Assembly (NCBI GenBank): GCA_013365365.1
Contig: JABVXU010000624.1
Span: forward strand, 1 to 30,461
Source: Cruorifilaria tuberocauda
Taxonomy: Eukaryota; Nematoda; Chromadorea; Rhabditida; Onchocercidae
DNA: 30,461 bases
Direction of reading: 5' to 3'
The first letter of the stretch is position 1; every line of letters begins with the position of its first letter. Positions 11,105 through 22,882 of the stretch are shown here, one piece after another. The notes below the pieces were generated by a model that saw nothing but the letters and a program-made list of their open reading frames with translations, searched no databases and was not told the DNA's origin. Both the position numbers and the translations under genes were made by a program.

Positions 11105-14079
11105 ATGGCTTGTCAATCTGGAATTCGAGGTTTGTTTGTCATTTTTCTCATATCTTATTATTTTTTTGACGATACGTTAATTTTTATGTAATCCTAATCT
11201 CATTCTACATATTGCTTGAAATTTGATTGATTTTTTAAAACAGATTATAATTGTGATTGTAAGATTTATAAGCTTTCCATTTGGTGAAATATTATTTTTA
11301 TCAACTATTGTTTTTCGTTTTTCAGCAAGTGACAAATTGCTAAGACTTTTCAATGAATGTAAATCGGGAAAGATAAGACTTCTGAAAATCGTTGTTAAAA
11401 ATGGTATCAACTTTTGACGGATTTTTTTTTTACAAAGAATAGAATTTGAAATAACACTGACATGTGACTAGTTGTAGAAGTGACGTGCATCACTCATGGA
11501 GATCAGCTTATCACATGTACCTGACAACTTTCTGTGTAATGTGCAGTTAGATCTTAGCAGCATCTCTTTAGATAAAAACACAAGCACTTTCAAATATGAT
11601 ACTTAAGGGGACTTTTTCGAAATTTATCAAAAATATTGTGAATTGTTATTAAGAATAATTTTCCGTACTAGTTTGCACTTTTATTTTACATTATTTTTCA
11701 CTTCTCTTTTGCATTGTACAAAATATTGAATGTATCTTTATGCAAATAATTTGTTTCAGAAGAATTGTGTGTTAATTTCCAAGGTAAAGGTACGGATGAT
11801 TGGCGTGCCGACTTCAAACGTTATCTGCCGGATTGCATTGATGCATTTGAACCGTGCTATATTTTGTTTCGTATCGATGAACCATCTGGTTGGATTCTAA
11901 TTAGGTTTGTTGTTTTAATTGAAAATAGTACTAGTAATGTAGGACGAAGATGTCATCATATTTAGCCTGTATAAAAATTAAGGAATGTAACTTATAAAAA
12001 TGAATCGTTTGATATTTGATAGAGTCGTGATATCTTTGGAAATTTTCAACTGTTATTGTGAATATCCTTGAAAAAGTTAACTAAACAAGAACCATAAGCG
12101 AAACTGAAAAGATATGTACTGTTGACAGGCTATGTGGAAATACGATTTTGACTGGAATTTTAAAAACTTATAATTGTGAATTCATTACAGCTTTGCTGAT
12201 GATCGTGCTCCTGTTCGTGAGAAAATGGTTTTTGCTGCGACATGGGCTACGTTTAAGTCAGAATTCGGACAATCTAATATCAGGCATTAAATTTAATCTT
12301 TTACCTATTCAATATTCATTAAGGCTGTAAATTGTTAGCCCTCAAATTGTTCTATTGGTTATGGCATATCATATCAACTGATCGTCGAGATTTTCGGCTT
12401 TTACATATACATGAATTTGTTTGGCATCATCATTCAGCTAATTACTTGATTTCGTGACTATCAGTAACTGTCTTCTCTTTTGTACTTTTTTGTTGAAAAT
12501 TTCAGATACGAATATCACGTGACAGATAAGAAAGAAGTGACACTGGAAGCGTTCGAAAAATGGCTTTCGAGTAAGGAAGATCCTGGACCTATGTCGGAAA
12601 TTGAAAAAGAGTTTTATAGCGCGCATCATGAGCTTAAAGTTACTTCGCCGGCAGTTGTTGCAACACAAACTGTCAGAGGTTAGTTGTAATACTTTTAACC
12701 TTTACTTCTCGATAGTTCAGTCATCATTGTATTCTTTTGAATCGATCTTTGTACTAAAAATTGAACGTCTTTTTAGGTGTTTTTTTCCCTGTAGATCAGG
12801 ACGCTGAAAAAGAATTGAATAAGTTAGCTATTCACACAGTGAATTATGTACAGCTAGCTGTTGATACATTGAATGAAGCAATCAAGTTAGAATGTTCGAA
12901 AACATCAGTCTCTCCCGAACAGTTGAATGAGGTAATTTATTTCGCTTTTCTGTAATAGTATAATTCCTATCTCTCTTTGTTTACAACTTCAGTGGCAAGT
13001 AATTTCCTCATCGACGAAGCAACCAGCATGTTAAGTCTGTCTTGAAAGTTTCGAGTGGCAAAGTTCACGAAAGATGATGCGGAAATTTTTTAGATAAATA
13101 TTCAGATATAAAATAGTTTTAAATGAGAATTTGATGGTTACATGGAACGCTGTAAGGTGACGAATCATTGAAGAATTTAATTTTCGATATCGTCAATTTT
13201 TACTTCATTAATTTGGGTTTTCCCGATGCAGTCTCTAATCTTATTGAAAATCATAAGATTCCACTCAAAACTATCCAATGTTATCATCTATTTGCGTAAT
13301 ATTTCATAGTGTGGATTAATTTGTTAATTTCTATATTTCCTTTCACGATAATCACGATGAATTAAGGATGAAGTAAGTGAAACGAGATGGTATCATGAAT
13401 TTACCCATTCACGAATCATAATCATACTAATATTACTACTTTAAATGATGAATAGTCCTTATATTTTACATCTTGTTAGCTCTTATTTTTTCAGTTAATA
13501 CCTCGAGATAAACCACGATACCATTTCTATCGTTTTTGTCATAAATATAACAACGAAGATTACGATAGTTTGTGTAAGTCATTAAAGCTATTACAAATAT
13601 TCTGAACACTTTATTGTTTCTTATTTGAATTTATTTTGGATTAAGTGTGAATGCAGTTTATTTTTATATTTGTAGCTGTATGCCTTGCTGATAATCATAT
13701 GTGTTTCTGTTCTCTATTGCAGTTTTCATCTATTCAATGCCTTCTTCCGGATGTACAATCAAGGAAAGGATGCTTTATTCCAGCTGCAAGCAACCATTTC
13801 TACAAGCCGCTTTGATGGCTGCAAATCTTTCTCCTGATAAAAAGGTTTTACTTTGGAAACAGTTGAAATTTTAATTAGAATTTACAAATAACGTACGAGG
13901 TCGTGTTGTAAGAATATAATTTCTCCTTTTAGATAGAAATCGATAGTAAAGAATTTTTATCATCGGATATTCTTATCGATTACACTCATCCGGCTCCACA
14001 ACTGAAGGAAAAAAGTTTTGCAAAACCACCGGGACCATTACAGAGAGGAACACGACGTGTTACTAAAGCAGTTGGCTAA
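11105..14079 (+). CDS. twf: Twinfilin (two ADF-H domains), 9 exons, 338 aa
   Basis: Exons: 11105-11129, 11326-11403, 11760-11904, 12191-12283, 12506-12678, 12777-12931, 13495-13573, 13723-13844, 13933-14079. Together they give 1017 nt in one consistent frame. Twinfilin is a cytosolic actin regulator that binds ADP-actin monomers and capping protein. The first ADF-homology domain (about residues 3-137) has [20 protein letters not shown] and the actin-facing APVREKM. The second (about 172-312) begins GVFFPV and has NYVQL and [20 protein letters not shown]. The C-terminal [16 protein letters not shown] (317-332) matches the conserved capping-protein-binding tail. Length fits the family (about 340-350 aa). 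The ATG is chosen because MACQSGI precedes the domain as in other twinfilins and acceptor sites lie just upstream. Intron 4 has a GC donor (see findings). An aromatic residue (AATWATFK) replaces the basic residue vertebrates have there. The largest intron is 563 nt (12932-13494). Confidence 0.96.
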
Positions 14080-14400
14080 TATTTATGCATTATAATCTCG
14101 CTTCATTTGTCTGCTGTAAAATGTTTCTCATGAACTATCATTGTCTTATGCTTGCTGCTAGACCACTAAATGTGCAAAAATTTTTTTTCTGTATCCAAAG
14201 CACTTCTACAATATTGGTGAGCTGTCCAAAAAAAGGGAAAACGAAACATAACAGTATGAGAAATTTTTGTTTCCAAAAAATTTGTTCTCAATTTTATATG
14301 AAATAAGTGAAAGTGAAGTAGAGGTGTTATAAATATATTCAATTCCTATTAAGATATTTGCTTTTGAAACTAGTAAATAAATCCTATTGCTTTAACATAA
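14080..14400 (+). other. Twinfilin 3' UTR with poly(A) signal
   Basis: Downstream of the TAA at 14077-14079, a canonical AATAAA lies at 14376-14381, giving a 3' UTR of roughly 310-330 nt. The 73-codon frame at 14085-14306 lies within this UTR and shows no recognisable protein features. Confidence 0.55.
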
Positions 14401-15251
14401 TTTTTAATCCTTTTTTCCTCGTATTTCAGCTGAAATTTAATGGATAATGAAAGGCTCAAAGACACCATGTGCAGAAAGTAGTCATTAAGCCTGTTTGGGT
14501 TTTTCTTTTGGTTTCGAAATTGTGAAACATGTAAATTGTATATATCTTAGGCTGTACTCTCTGAATATGTACTTGCCTGTGTAGGTCCAGCTGTGATCTG
14601 ATGTACTTATTGTATCGTATTCCAAGAAGGTAGAGATGACATAAAATGAGCTATGTTATCGTAAATAAGAATTAAATATTACTGTGATTATAGATTTTAT
14701 GCAAAGGAAGCATTTTATCCTTTTGCTAAGTTCAGCAAACAGTTTGATGAATTTTTTTACCACATTTCCTCTTCCTTTCTTACTATTCTCGGTATTATAT
14801 TTTTGCTTCTTCATTTCTGGGTCAATGGTAAAAATCGTTGAAAAGTTGAGGGTTTTAACAAACTTATACAGGCTTTCTTAACCTTTCTCAATTTTCTTCA
14901 ATTATTATCATGGAATGTTTTCTTTATCATAGAAGAAAAATCAATAAATTTTATGAAATTCAAAATGTAACCGATACGACACAAGCCTTCATAACACTGA
15001 TATTGAAGTATTAATGTTTTCATTTTTGAACTTAAATTCATTATCTTCAACTCACTTAGCACTAAGTGTGTTTCATCTGTTGCGCAAGAAGTAATTTCCA
15101 AATTTCGTTGAATTTTTGAAATAAATAATAGATGGCGATCATTAAATTTTTAAAATCCACCTGGGAATTGAGTAATAAACATTGAAATTTCATTGACAAC
15201 AACTTGTAACTGAACTTATCAATTCGATGAATTTTCATGCAAAACAGAGTA
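14400..15251. other. Intergenic space between convergent genes
   Basis: This is the gap between the predicted 3' ends of twinfilin (+) and the ZM-motif gene (-). A plus-strand acceptor-like TATTTCAG ends at 14429, but no coding exon follows it. I find no exon of either gene here, and specifically no Cys/His-rich LIM-coding segment on the - strand. Confidence 0.5.
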
Positions 15252-15348
15252 TTTATTTAAAGCTTTATCTGTGAATATATAGCATAGAAATTTTAATCTT
15301 CGCAAATATATTCGAAATTGAATGAAATTTGAAAACAAATATATGGAA

Positions 15349-15361
15349 GGGGGGGGGGGGG
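15349..15361. repeat. 13-nt homopolymeric G run
   Basis: Thirteen consecutive G on + (C on the transcript strand of the ZM-motif gene). It is the only long G/C homopolymer in an AT-rich window and is prone to length error or polymorphism. Confidence 0.9.
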
Positions 15362-15554
15362 CTAGTAATAGCGTATCTGAATAATGTGGATAACATAGAG
15401 GAGAGAGTATGATGAAGATGATAATGCGTTTTGATGTATAATTGATAAGGAAAATTTTTTGAATTCATGCTAGTTAACTTTAATTACCAATTTACATTAC
15501 TATCAAATATTGTTTCATTTCATTGAAATGACAGTAAAATGATGAATTAGCGGT

Positions 15555-15584
15555 TAATGATAATGATAATGATAATGATAATGA
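15555..15584. repeat. (TAATGA)5 microsatellite
   Basis: Five perfect TAATGA hexamers. They lie in the presumed 3' UTR of the - strand ZM-motif gene. Confidence 0.9.
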
Positions 15585-15669
15585 ATGCAAAGAAGCAAAT
15601 AATTCTCCAGTGAGAATTTGTCGAAAAATTACAATTTTAGTGAAAAGAGTACCGGTAAATTTGTTGTAT

Positions 15670-17301
15670 TCATTGAATAGTGGAAGGAGTATTTGTCGTT
15701 GTCGTATCTGTTACAGTTTTCTTCTTGTAATATTTTGTGGTAACATGTCTAAAATTATTCAAAAAAAATTTTTAATTAACTAATGTTAGTTATAAAGATG
15801 ATGATCATTAGCAATTCTTAATTCGACTAAATTCTAGCTATTAATTAAATTAAGCTTAGTTGTTTCAAGTTTCATCTTTACTAGATACTAGTGGAATTTA
15901 AATTTACAATGATTTTCTGACATTTTGAAATATCTAATAGCACTATATTTTATAATTATATATCCGAAATATGGAAAAAAGAAAAATTAAATATTCTAAG
16001 ATCAAAAACTATAACCTATTGTAAGGTAAATTTTACCTGGAAATGATACCAGGTTCGAGTGGTGTTTCAACAACACGCCTTTCTTCTTCCTTAAGCAGCG
16101 TACTTTCGCTATTTGGATCAACACTTGTCACAATTTCACGCTTATACGTTACAGGTTGACCATCCTTATCCACATAATTACCTTCCAGACTTGCTTCTGT
16201 ATTTGCTACTGTACCTCGAGGTAATACCTATAAATTATTTAGTATATGAGGTAATAAATGGGATAAGTTTTTTTACAAATTAATTAATTATATTATATTA
16301 AATAGTTCAACAATTTTAAATTTAAAAGGAAATTTCTATTTTCTTAAATTTTCTAAAAATTATTTATTTACTTTTTTTAATTAATTATTCAATAGCATTA
16401 AATTTTTCAAAAAATTTGAAGGAATTTATCGGTAATCATAATAATTATTTATTCAACAAAATACAAAGAGGAAGATATTTGAATATAATTTGTAAGCATC
16501 AAAATAATTTAATTAATTTAAAAAATTTTATTTAAAAAAAAAAAGAAAAATTAAGAAAACTATAATACACACATATATCGATCGATTTTATTTCAATAGC
16601 AAACAATTTGAATTATTCATTATCTTTTTGTAATAACCTGAACAGAAATGGAATTGAAGTATTTTTACTTAATTTGCAAAGTAATATTTATTGATCGATT
16701 GAAATAACTGTATATTAATTAATTCTATCACTAAATATAAATTTCAATTCTCAAACACCTCTGTTATTTATCGATAAAACTTTCTTTCTTAATATTCCTC
16801 GATTTACACGTTGCACGTATATTTTTCCTTGCAACTGAATAAGTTAAATTTAGCTAATTTCACGTTATTTCACGTAAACTTCATTATATTTAAAAGTGGA
16901 TTATATTAGTACATTTTTAAAAAATTATTAGAATACTTTATTGATCTCAACAGAATCATTTTACAATGATTTTGAAAAAAAAAAAAAAAAAGTAATAAAA
17001 CAATCAAATACCTCAGACATTTCAGCACGTCGATTGAAATTACCGCCACCTTGCGTAACGGATACAACCGAGGTTTTATAAGGTGCAGCAGTTTCATGAT
17101 ATGTTTTTCGTTGATAGTTTGTTTTTTCGATTGCATATTTTTCAGGTGGATTCGATGAGGATAATGTAATTGCACTAATCAATTGATTATTATCTATCAT
17201 TCTTTCCGTGGAACGTTCATGTATTTTTTGTTCGTAACGTGAACTGCTACTAAAATTATTTATTTACAAAATTAAATTTGATTATCGATAAACAAAGTTA
17301 C

Positions 17302-17333
<32 letters not shown>

Positions 17334-17522
17334 TATTTCATTTTTAATTTGAAATAAATTGATTTAATAAATTTAAATTTGAGTAAAATTTTATACCTTT
17401 GTGATTGCCAATTGAGGGAATTTTGTTGAGTACCAGATAATACCGGTTGTACTGATCCAATAGATGTAGGAGCATAATTTAAATTAGTGTTTTGTGTAGC
17501 TGATATTCCATACTGTGGTATA

Positions 17523-17565
<43 letters not shown>

Positions 17566-20500
17566 GATTGGTTGAATAAGACGAATGATATTCGTTATGA
17601 TCTTGTTGTACATTTTCTAGAGTATTATCAGTATGACCTGTATATGGTGTATACTGTGTTTGTGATACGAAACCATCATAGTTACCGATCGATCTATCAT
17701 TATGATAATCCATATGATTGTAGCTAGTTTGAACTAAACTACCACCATATCCTCCAGCTTCACGATTCTGTCGATCAGCTTCATTTTGCCATAAAGCATG
17801 AGTTTGATTAGCTCTATTGTACCAATTTGGTGGTTGTTGTGGTGGAATCTATAAAATATAGAAATTTTAATTAATGAATTAATTTTCTCTTAAAAATTTT
17901 ATTAGTATTAAAATATTAAATTTCGAAATTTTCACAAATTAAAACTATTATCATATTGTATTTATACAAAAATTAATTTAAAAATATAATTAACTATTTT
18001 TTATTTCGACATAAAGGAATATTTGATGCTCAATATTCATGCTATTTTTAATAAACCTTTGAAGAGGGTGGCATTTGTATACGAGCATCGGTATTTCTTG
18101 CTTTATCCTCCCAAATATTACGTCGATCACTAACAATACGTGACCACGTTGGCTCATATTCATACATCTAAAAAACTTTAATTAATTAAACTTTTTTCTT
18201 GTTCAAATAAAATTAATCAATTATTATTTTCATCTTTTTAGCATGCAAATATCTAATTTGAAAAAAAAAAAGTTGTTATTAAAAAATTCAAAATTAATAT
18301 TTAATTTTGACAGTTAGTTAAATTAAATATTATAAAGAAAATTTCAAATAGAAATTAACTGATATTAACTGAAAAGAAAATTTTAAATAAGAAAACGATA
18401 TTAAGTATGATTAATTATTAAGTATTTTATTTGAAGTTAATTAATTATTAGCCTATACAGGCAATGAAGAAATTAGAAATTTTGTGCTTTTATTAACTGA
18501 TGATTAAGCGAAATTAGTTAAGCGGAATGATCAGGTGGGTACAGTAGCAATTATGATGAAGATTGGAAAAGGAATTGGGATGGTGGAAAAGGATGGAAGC
18601 AGAAGCGGAAGCAGGAAGAATGGAACAAATACAGGACCTGGGAACGGGCAAAACGAGGATCCGACCTGTTCTTCCAATAATTATGCTTTTCAAAAGACCT
18701 TGATTGCCATTCTGGGGTCATCAATTTTTTTTGAGCAATCAGAGCTTTATCGTTCAACAGTGTCGCAATTGTCACCTCTTTCTCGACGTTATTATTAGCC
18801 CATTCGTACCTTTCTGTTGGTACCGTACTTTGTGATCGAATCCATGTTTGTTCTGTTTTTCCATATGGCGTATTAATTCCACCGGTAACAGTATGTTTAT
18901 CAGTAGCATCACCTGATGAATAATTGGAAACTGCTTGTGACGTATAACCAGAAAGATCTATTGATGGTAAAAGTGTTGTTTCACGGAAAGATGGTGAATT
19001 AGAATATGCACCACGTGTCCTTGATATATCATTACCTTTCCTATATGTTAAGTTATCTGTTTTAGCTGATAAACTGAATGTTGTTGGTTTTGTTGTTTCG
19101 TCCTGACGATGAACGGTACGATGTTGACGAGTAAAACCAGCAGTTGGTCCAAATGATGTACCAAAGCAATGATCAGGTTGCTCATTCTTAACAAGATGTT
19201 GATTGGATCGTGTATCTCCAATAAGAATATCAGCAGAAACTTGATCAACATTAGGTGCAATTTCGATATTCATCTCATCACGTTTCAATGAAGCATGATC
19301 AAATTTGGAGTACAAACGACGTTGTTCCGGTCCATGACCATGATATGGACCATTCCTTCCTATTGCACCTTTCCGGAAATCCATACCACCAAATTCATAT
19401 CCTGGTGCTACCTTGTACTCAGTATGATATCTTCGTGGAATGTTAGCATAATAAATGTTAGATGATGAATCTTTTGGTATACGTGACCTATCCACGTAAT
19501 CTAATCCACCAAATTCGTATCCTCGTTTCGTCGTTCTGCAATATCCTTTGCTAACATTATCAATTTCAAATATTATTTTTTTATCTTACTCTGATAGTTT
19601 TACTTTTGAAATTTTAAACTTCTAGCTATAATATAATGTAAAATGTTTATTAGTGTGAAATTAATAATGCACCTTTCGTCATTTCGTCTTTTTGAATGTT
19701 GGAAAGTAGAATATTGAGGTGCGTAATAAGGTATTGCAGCAGAAGGTGTTGCTGAACGAGCTCGTTCACTTCGACTACGTGCTGTATGTGCCCAGTATGG
19801 TTCCTAAAAAGAAGAAAATTAACTTTTGTTGTTTTTGAAATTGTGTTAAATTCTAAACAGCTTAATATAACCTTTTAAAAATCAAATAAGTGAATAATTA
19901 ACTTAAAAATAGATGTATAGGTATGATTACTTCAAAAGATATTGTTATTTAAATTAAGATTAATAAGTAAATATTATTTTTTAAAAATTGATTTGCACTA
20001 TTAAACAGTAAAATCATTTACTATTATTAATTATTAGCTAAAACCTGTGGTGGTGGAATATGTGGAATTTCCGCTTGTGCTATCAATTCATTGAAATGTT
20101 GGCCAAATGTATCGTTATCACCAGCTTTTATTGCTTTTAATGTTTCCGATATTTCTGGATTAAAATGTCGATCGCTAGCACCAAGTGCATGATCTGGTCC
20201 TGACCCAATTTGTTGCTTATATTGTTCTTCTGCAGCTTCACTAAAATATACCATCAAATTAAAATTTTGTTATTTTTAGTATTTATGATAATATTATTAT
20301 GAATATCAGTATTGATTTTTTTAATCATTATAACAGGTGCACATATGAGCAGTAAAAGATAACAATTTAGCCGACTTTATTTTTATCATTTATTGATTTA
20401 TCTATGTTAAAGCCTGGTTATTGATAGGAAAATTATCAGCTTATAGTCTAGATTTCATTTCATTTACTATACTTTTAGCAATTTTGATAGAGATTTATAG

Positions 20501-22640
20501 TTTTAAAATTTTACAGAGATAAACTATCAGATATCAAAATTTTATTTGCTATAAATTGTTATTCAAAGAAAGATTATTTAAATTTTTTATTTAGTCAAAA
20601 TATTTATTTTTGTTTTCAAATCAAACACTCACTGAAAAGAAGTGTTTATTGAATATCGGAAATTTTATACTGATAATGATAAGGATGTTTTAATGATAAT
20701 TCAATAAAATACTTAAAATATGATTACTTTCGTTTTATCTTTAATTTCTGCATTTCATTTCACAATAATCAGTAGAATTACTGAAATAAACGAGGGAAAC
20801 TAATCATTAGAACTTTTCTTTTCTTTTTCGTTTTTCATTTGTAAGCTTCACTTAAACTAAATAACTAACCATTTTTTTTCGACGAAAATAAGAAAAAAAT
20901 AAAAATAAAAGCAGCTGTCTTTTGAACAACTTGTATCGTTCACATTTGTGAAACATTGAGAAGTTAAAAGTGAGAAAGGAAAAAAAAACAGAATTTGTTT
21001 GTTAAAAAATAGCAAATCTTTTTATTTTTCCTAAATTGCTACTTCTTTTTTTTTTAGTTTCTCATTTTCCGTTCGTTTTTTTTCCCCCCACCAATACTAA
21101 CTTGATTAAGTTTCAGAAATATACTAAAGTACGATTGTTTAAAGTAAACATTCGAAATATTCGAAAATACTTCACAATTATTATTCAATGATTTCATTTA
21201 CTTTTTCACAGCTGTAAGATGATGATACTGTTATAATTGGTTATTATATTATCACTAGATGATAACGATGCTATTTTATAGAACAAAAAGAAAGAAAAAA
21301 GTTATCATATAAATTTACTATCATTAAATAAGCATCAATCATGCTAATGATGATTTAAAATCGCAATAATTAATAGTGATTTAAGTAGCAACAAAGAATG
21401 TAATTAGACTTTGTTAAAATATAGTAATATTCAACGATCAGTTAACGAATTTATCATAAGTTATCGAAAAATGAAAGAGGGAAAGAAAAAGAAAGGGAGA
21501 AAAATGAAGAAAAGAAATGATAATGATAAGATAATAAAATAATATCTCGATAAGACTAAAAACTATCGAAAATAATTTTAAAACTTTGATTTAAAATCGT
21601 AAAAATTTTGAGATAATATACCAATTTCATAATCATATCATTTCTAATCACTAAAATAACAATATTTAAAAAAAAAAAATTGAAGCCAACTATATACTTA
21701 CATATGATGCACTTAGATAATGTCTTTCTTGATAACTTGATTCTAAAAATTTCTAAAAAAATTAATTTAAAGGAAACGTGTAGTAAAAAAAAAATCTACG
21801 ACGTGTTAATTTTTCTCAGAAATAAATTCCCGAGAAATATACATATGTTTTCTTTTACAATAATATATAAATGATTTATTGCTATCTGATCTAGATATAT
21901 CATATCTTATCTGATCCAGATATATCATATCAAATACTTCATTTATGTTTAGCTTATTTTAGCATTTCAATCTATGATAAGATTAGCAGACTAATAATTC
22001 ATCTATAAAATGCAATTTTTTTTTAAATGCTTTAAAAAAAAAGGAAAAAAATTTAATAAAATATATTTTCAACATATTCAATTTCCACGATCCAATCATC
22101 TTGCACTATCATTACTTCAATTATTCGATATGTTAATATTTGTCATATCAAATTGTAAACATACTTACATCGTTTACTACAAATAATAAAAAAAACGAAT
22201 TAACTATTTATAATTGTCAAATTCTTCTTATCAATCATTATAGAACAAAAAACGAAAAATGAAATTTCTGATTAAATTCAACAAATTCAAAATTATATCC
22301 AAAAATTCAGCTATATATTTTTCTTTTCAAAAAAAAAAAAGTATTTTTAATTCAAATATAAACTCAAAATTTAGTCGAAGTGGTAAATAAAATTAATCTG
22401 ATATGATTTATTTTTAGAAAATAATAATGAATATCATTGATAAAATCAGTGATAAGTTTTATCAATGGTAAGTTCCATTATTGAAATATTGATTAATTTA
22501 TTAAAATATAATAATGAAATGAAAATTTTCGTATAGATTAAATTAATTAGTATAAAAATGAATGAATGATAAGATTTGATAAGAAATGCTTACCGCGAAT
22601 AAAGTGGCATTGGCGTATTGTACTGTATATTAGACGGCAT
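15670..22640 (-). CDS. ZASP-like (ZM) motif protein lacking PDZ and LIM, 9 exons, 780 aa
   Basis: Exons in transcript order: 22640-22594, 20240-20045, 19803-19673, 19535-18638, 18167-18057, 17848-17397, 17249-17012, 16227-16037, 15748-15670. All junctions keep frame (2343 nt). The start reads MPSNIQYNTPMPLYSREAAE, a strong match to the ZM motif (QYNTP...YS) that in ALP/Enigma/ZASP proteins contributes to alpha-actinin and Z-disc targeting. Beyond it the protein is low-complexity and probably disordered: Arg/Ser-rich (residues 82-124), GYEFGG at 130 and 170, P-x-W-x10-W repeats at 399-412, 430-443 and 468-481, polyglutamine 556-569, and a tail ending RHVTTKYYKKKTVTDTTTT plus NTPSTIQ. The last exon was placed by acceptor, phase and an immediate stop. 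Intron 1 is 2.35 kb. No PDZ or LIM is seen. A longer isoform with exons outside the window is possible but would have to span the upstream gene. Likely role: a dense-body or Z-line-type cytoskeletal scaffold (inference). Confidence 0.8.
17243..17251 (-). promoter_or_regulatory. Triple tandem 3' splice acceptor (TAGTAGCAG)
   Basis: The intron before exon 7 of the ZM gene ends TTTTAGTAGCAG on the - strand. Three successive NAG acceptors, 3 nt apart, would start the exon at 17249, 17246 or 17243. All keep frame and differ only in the number of serines (4, 3 or 2) before RYEQK. I used the first in the model. Confidence 0.6.
17302..17328. repeat. (TA)n microsatellite in intron 6 of the ZM gene
   Basis: About 13 uninterrupted TA units between exons 6 and 7 of the - strand gene, within 150 nt of both splice sites. 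Confidence 0.9.
17525..17566 (-). repeat. (CAA)14 encoding polyglutamine
   Basis: Fourteen pure CAA codons on the - strand within exon 6 of the ZM gene encode 14 consecutive glutamines (residues 556-569), preceded by Asn and followed by His-Ile-Pro. The uninterrupted codon makes length polymorphism likely. Confidence 0.95.
17765..18721 (-). other. Three P-x-W-x10-W repeats across an exon 4-5-6 block
   Basis: The end of exon 4, start of exon 5 and start of exon 6 each encode one copy: PEWQSRSFEKHNYW (399-412), PTWSRIVSDRRNIW (430-443) and PNWYNRANQTHALW (468-481). The first tryptophan is always two residues after Pro and the two tryptophans are 11 apart. Copies 1 and 2 also share AR-x-Q nine residues after the second Trp. 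A degenerate P-Y-W-A start in exon 3 (EPYWAHTARS) may be a relic of a fourth. I do not know a named domain with this pattern. Confidence 0.65.
18180..18630 (-). other. Intron 4 of the ZM gene with purine-rich + strand segment
   Basis: The exon 4 frame stays open to 18551 beyond the chosen donor (CAG|GTCCTG at 18637), encoding a hydrophobic Phe/Leu/Ser-rich stretch from C/T-rich DNA. I treat this as intron because the downstream exon (ATGTATGAATATGAG) joins in phase and continues the W repeat. The donor is weak, so retention or an alternative end is possible. The + strand frame at 18535-18798 is a shadow. Confidence 0.5.
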
Positions 22641-22842
22641 GATTTTTCTTGTTTTTTTTTCCTTTTTTTCTTTTATTTTCTCTCTTTTTTATTTTTTGAT
22701 AAGAAATTGATATTAAATTTTTAAAAGAAAGAAGAAAAGAGAGAGAAAGAAATGGGGAGGGAAAGTTCTGCTGCTAAGGTAACAATAAATGAAGAAAAAT
22801 TTAGGATAATATTGAAAGCTGCTATTTGCCACGTCTTCTTCC

Positions 22843-22882
<40 letters not shown>

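Larger units (their letters stand above)
15252..15669 (-). other. Probable 3' UTR and poly(A) signal of the ZM-motif gene
   Basis: Reading the - strand from the stop at 15672-15670, the first AATAAA (TTTATT on +, 15252-15257) appears about 415 nt downstream. The UTR would contain a 13-nt C run (G on +, 15349-15361) and five TAATGA units (15555-15584 on +). Confidence 0.45.

Noticed and set aside
11468..11522. ACATGTGA...TCACATGT inverted repeat in twinfilin intron 2
   Set aside because: Only 8 bp plus a 5-bp inner stem (AGTGA/TCACT) with large asymmetric internal loops; too weak for a microRNA precursor.
14080..16036. Search for LIM-domain exons downstream of the ZM gene on the - strand
   Set aside because: The only exon found is the short final one (15748-15670), which ends in a stop; no Cys/His-rich segment with LIM spacing was seen.
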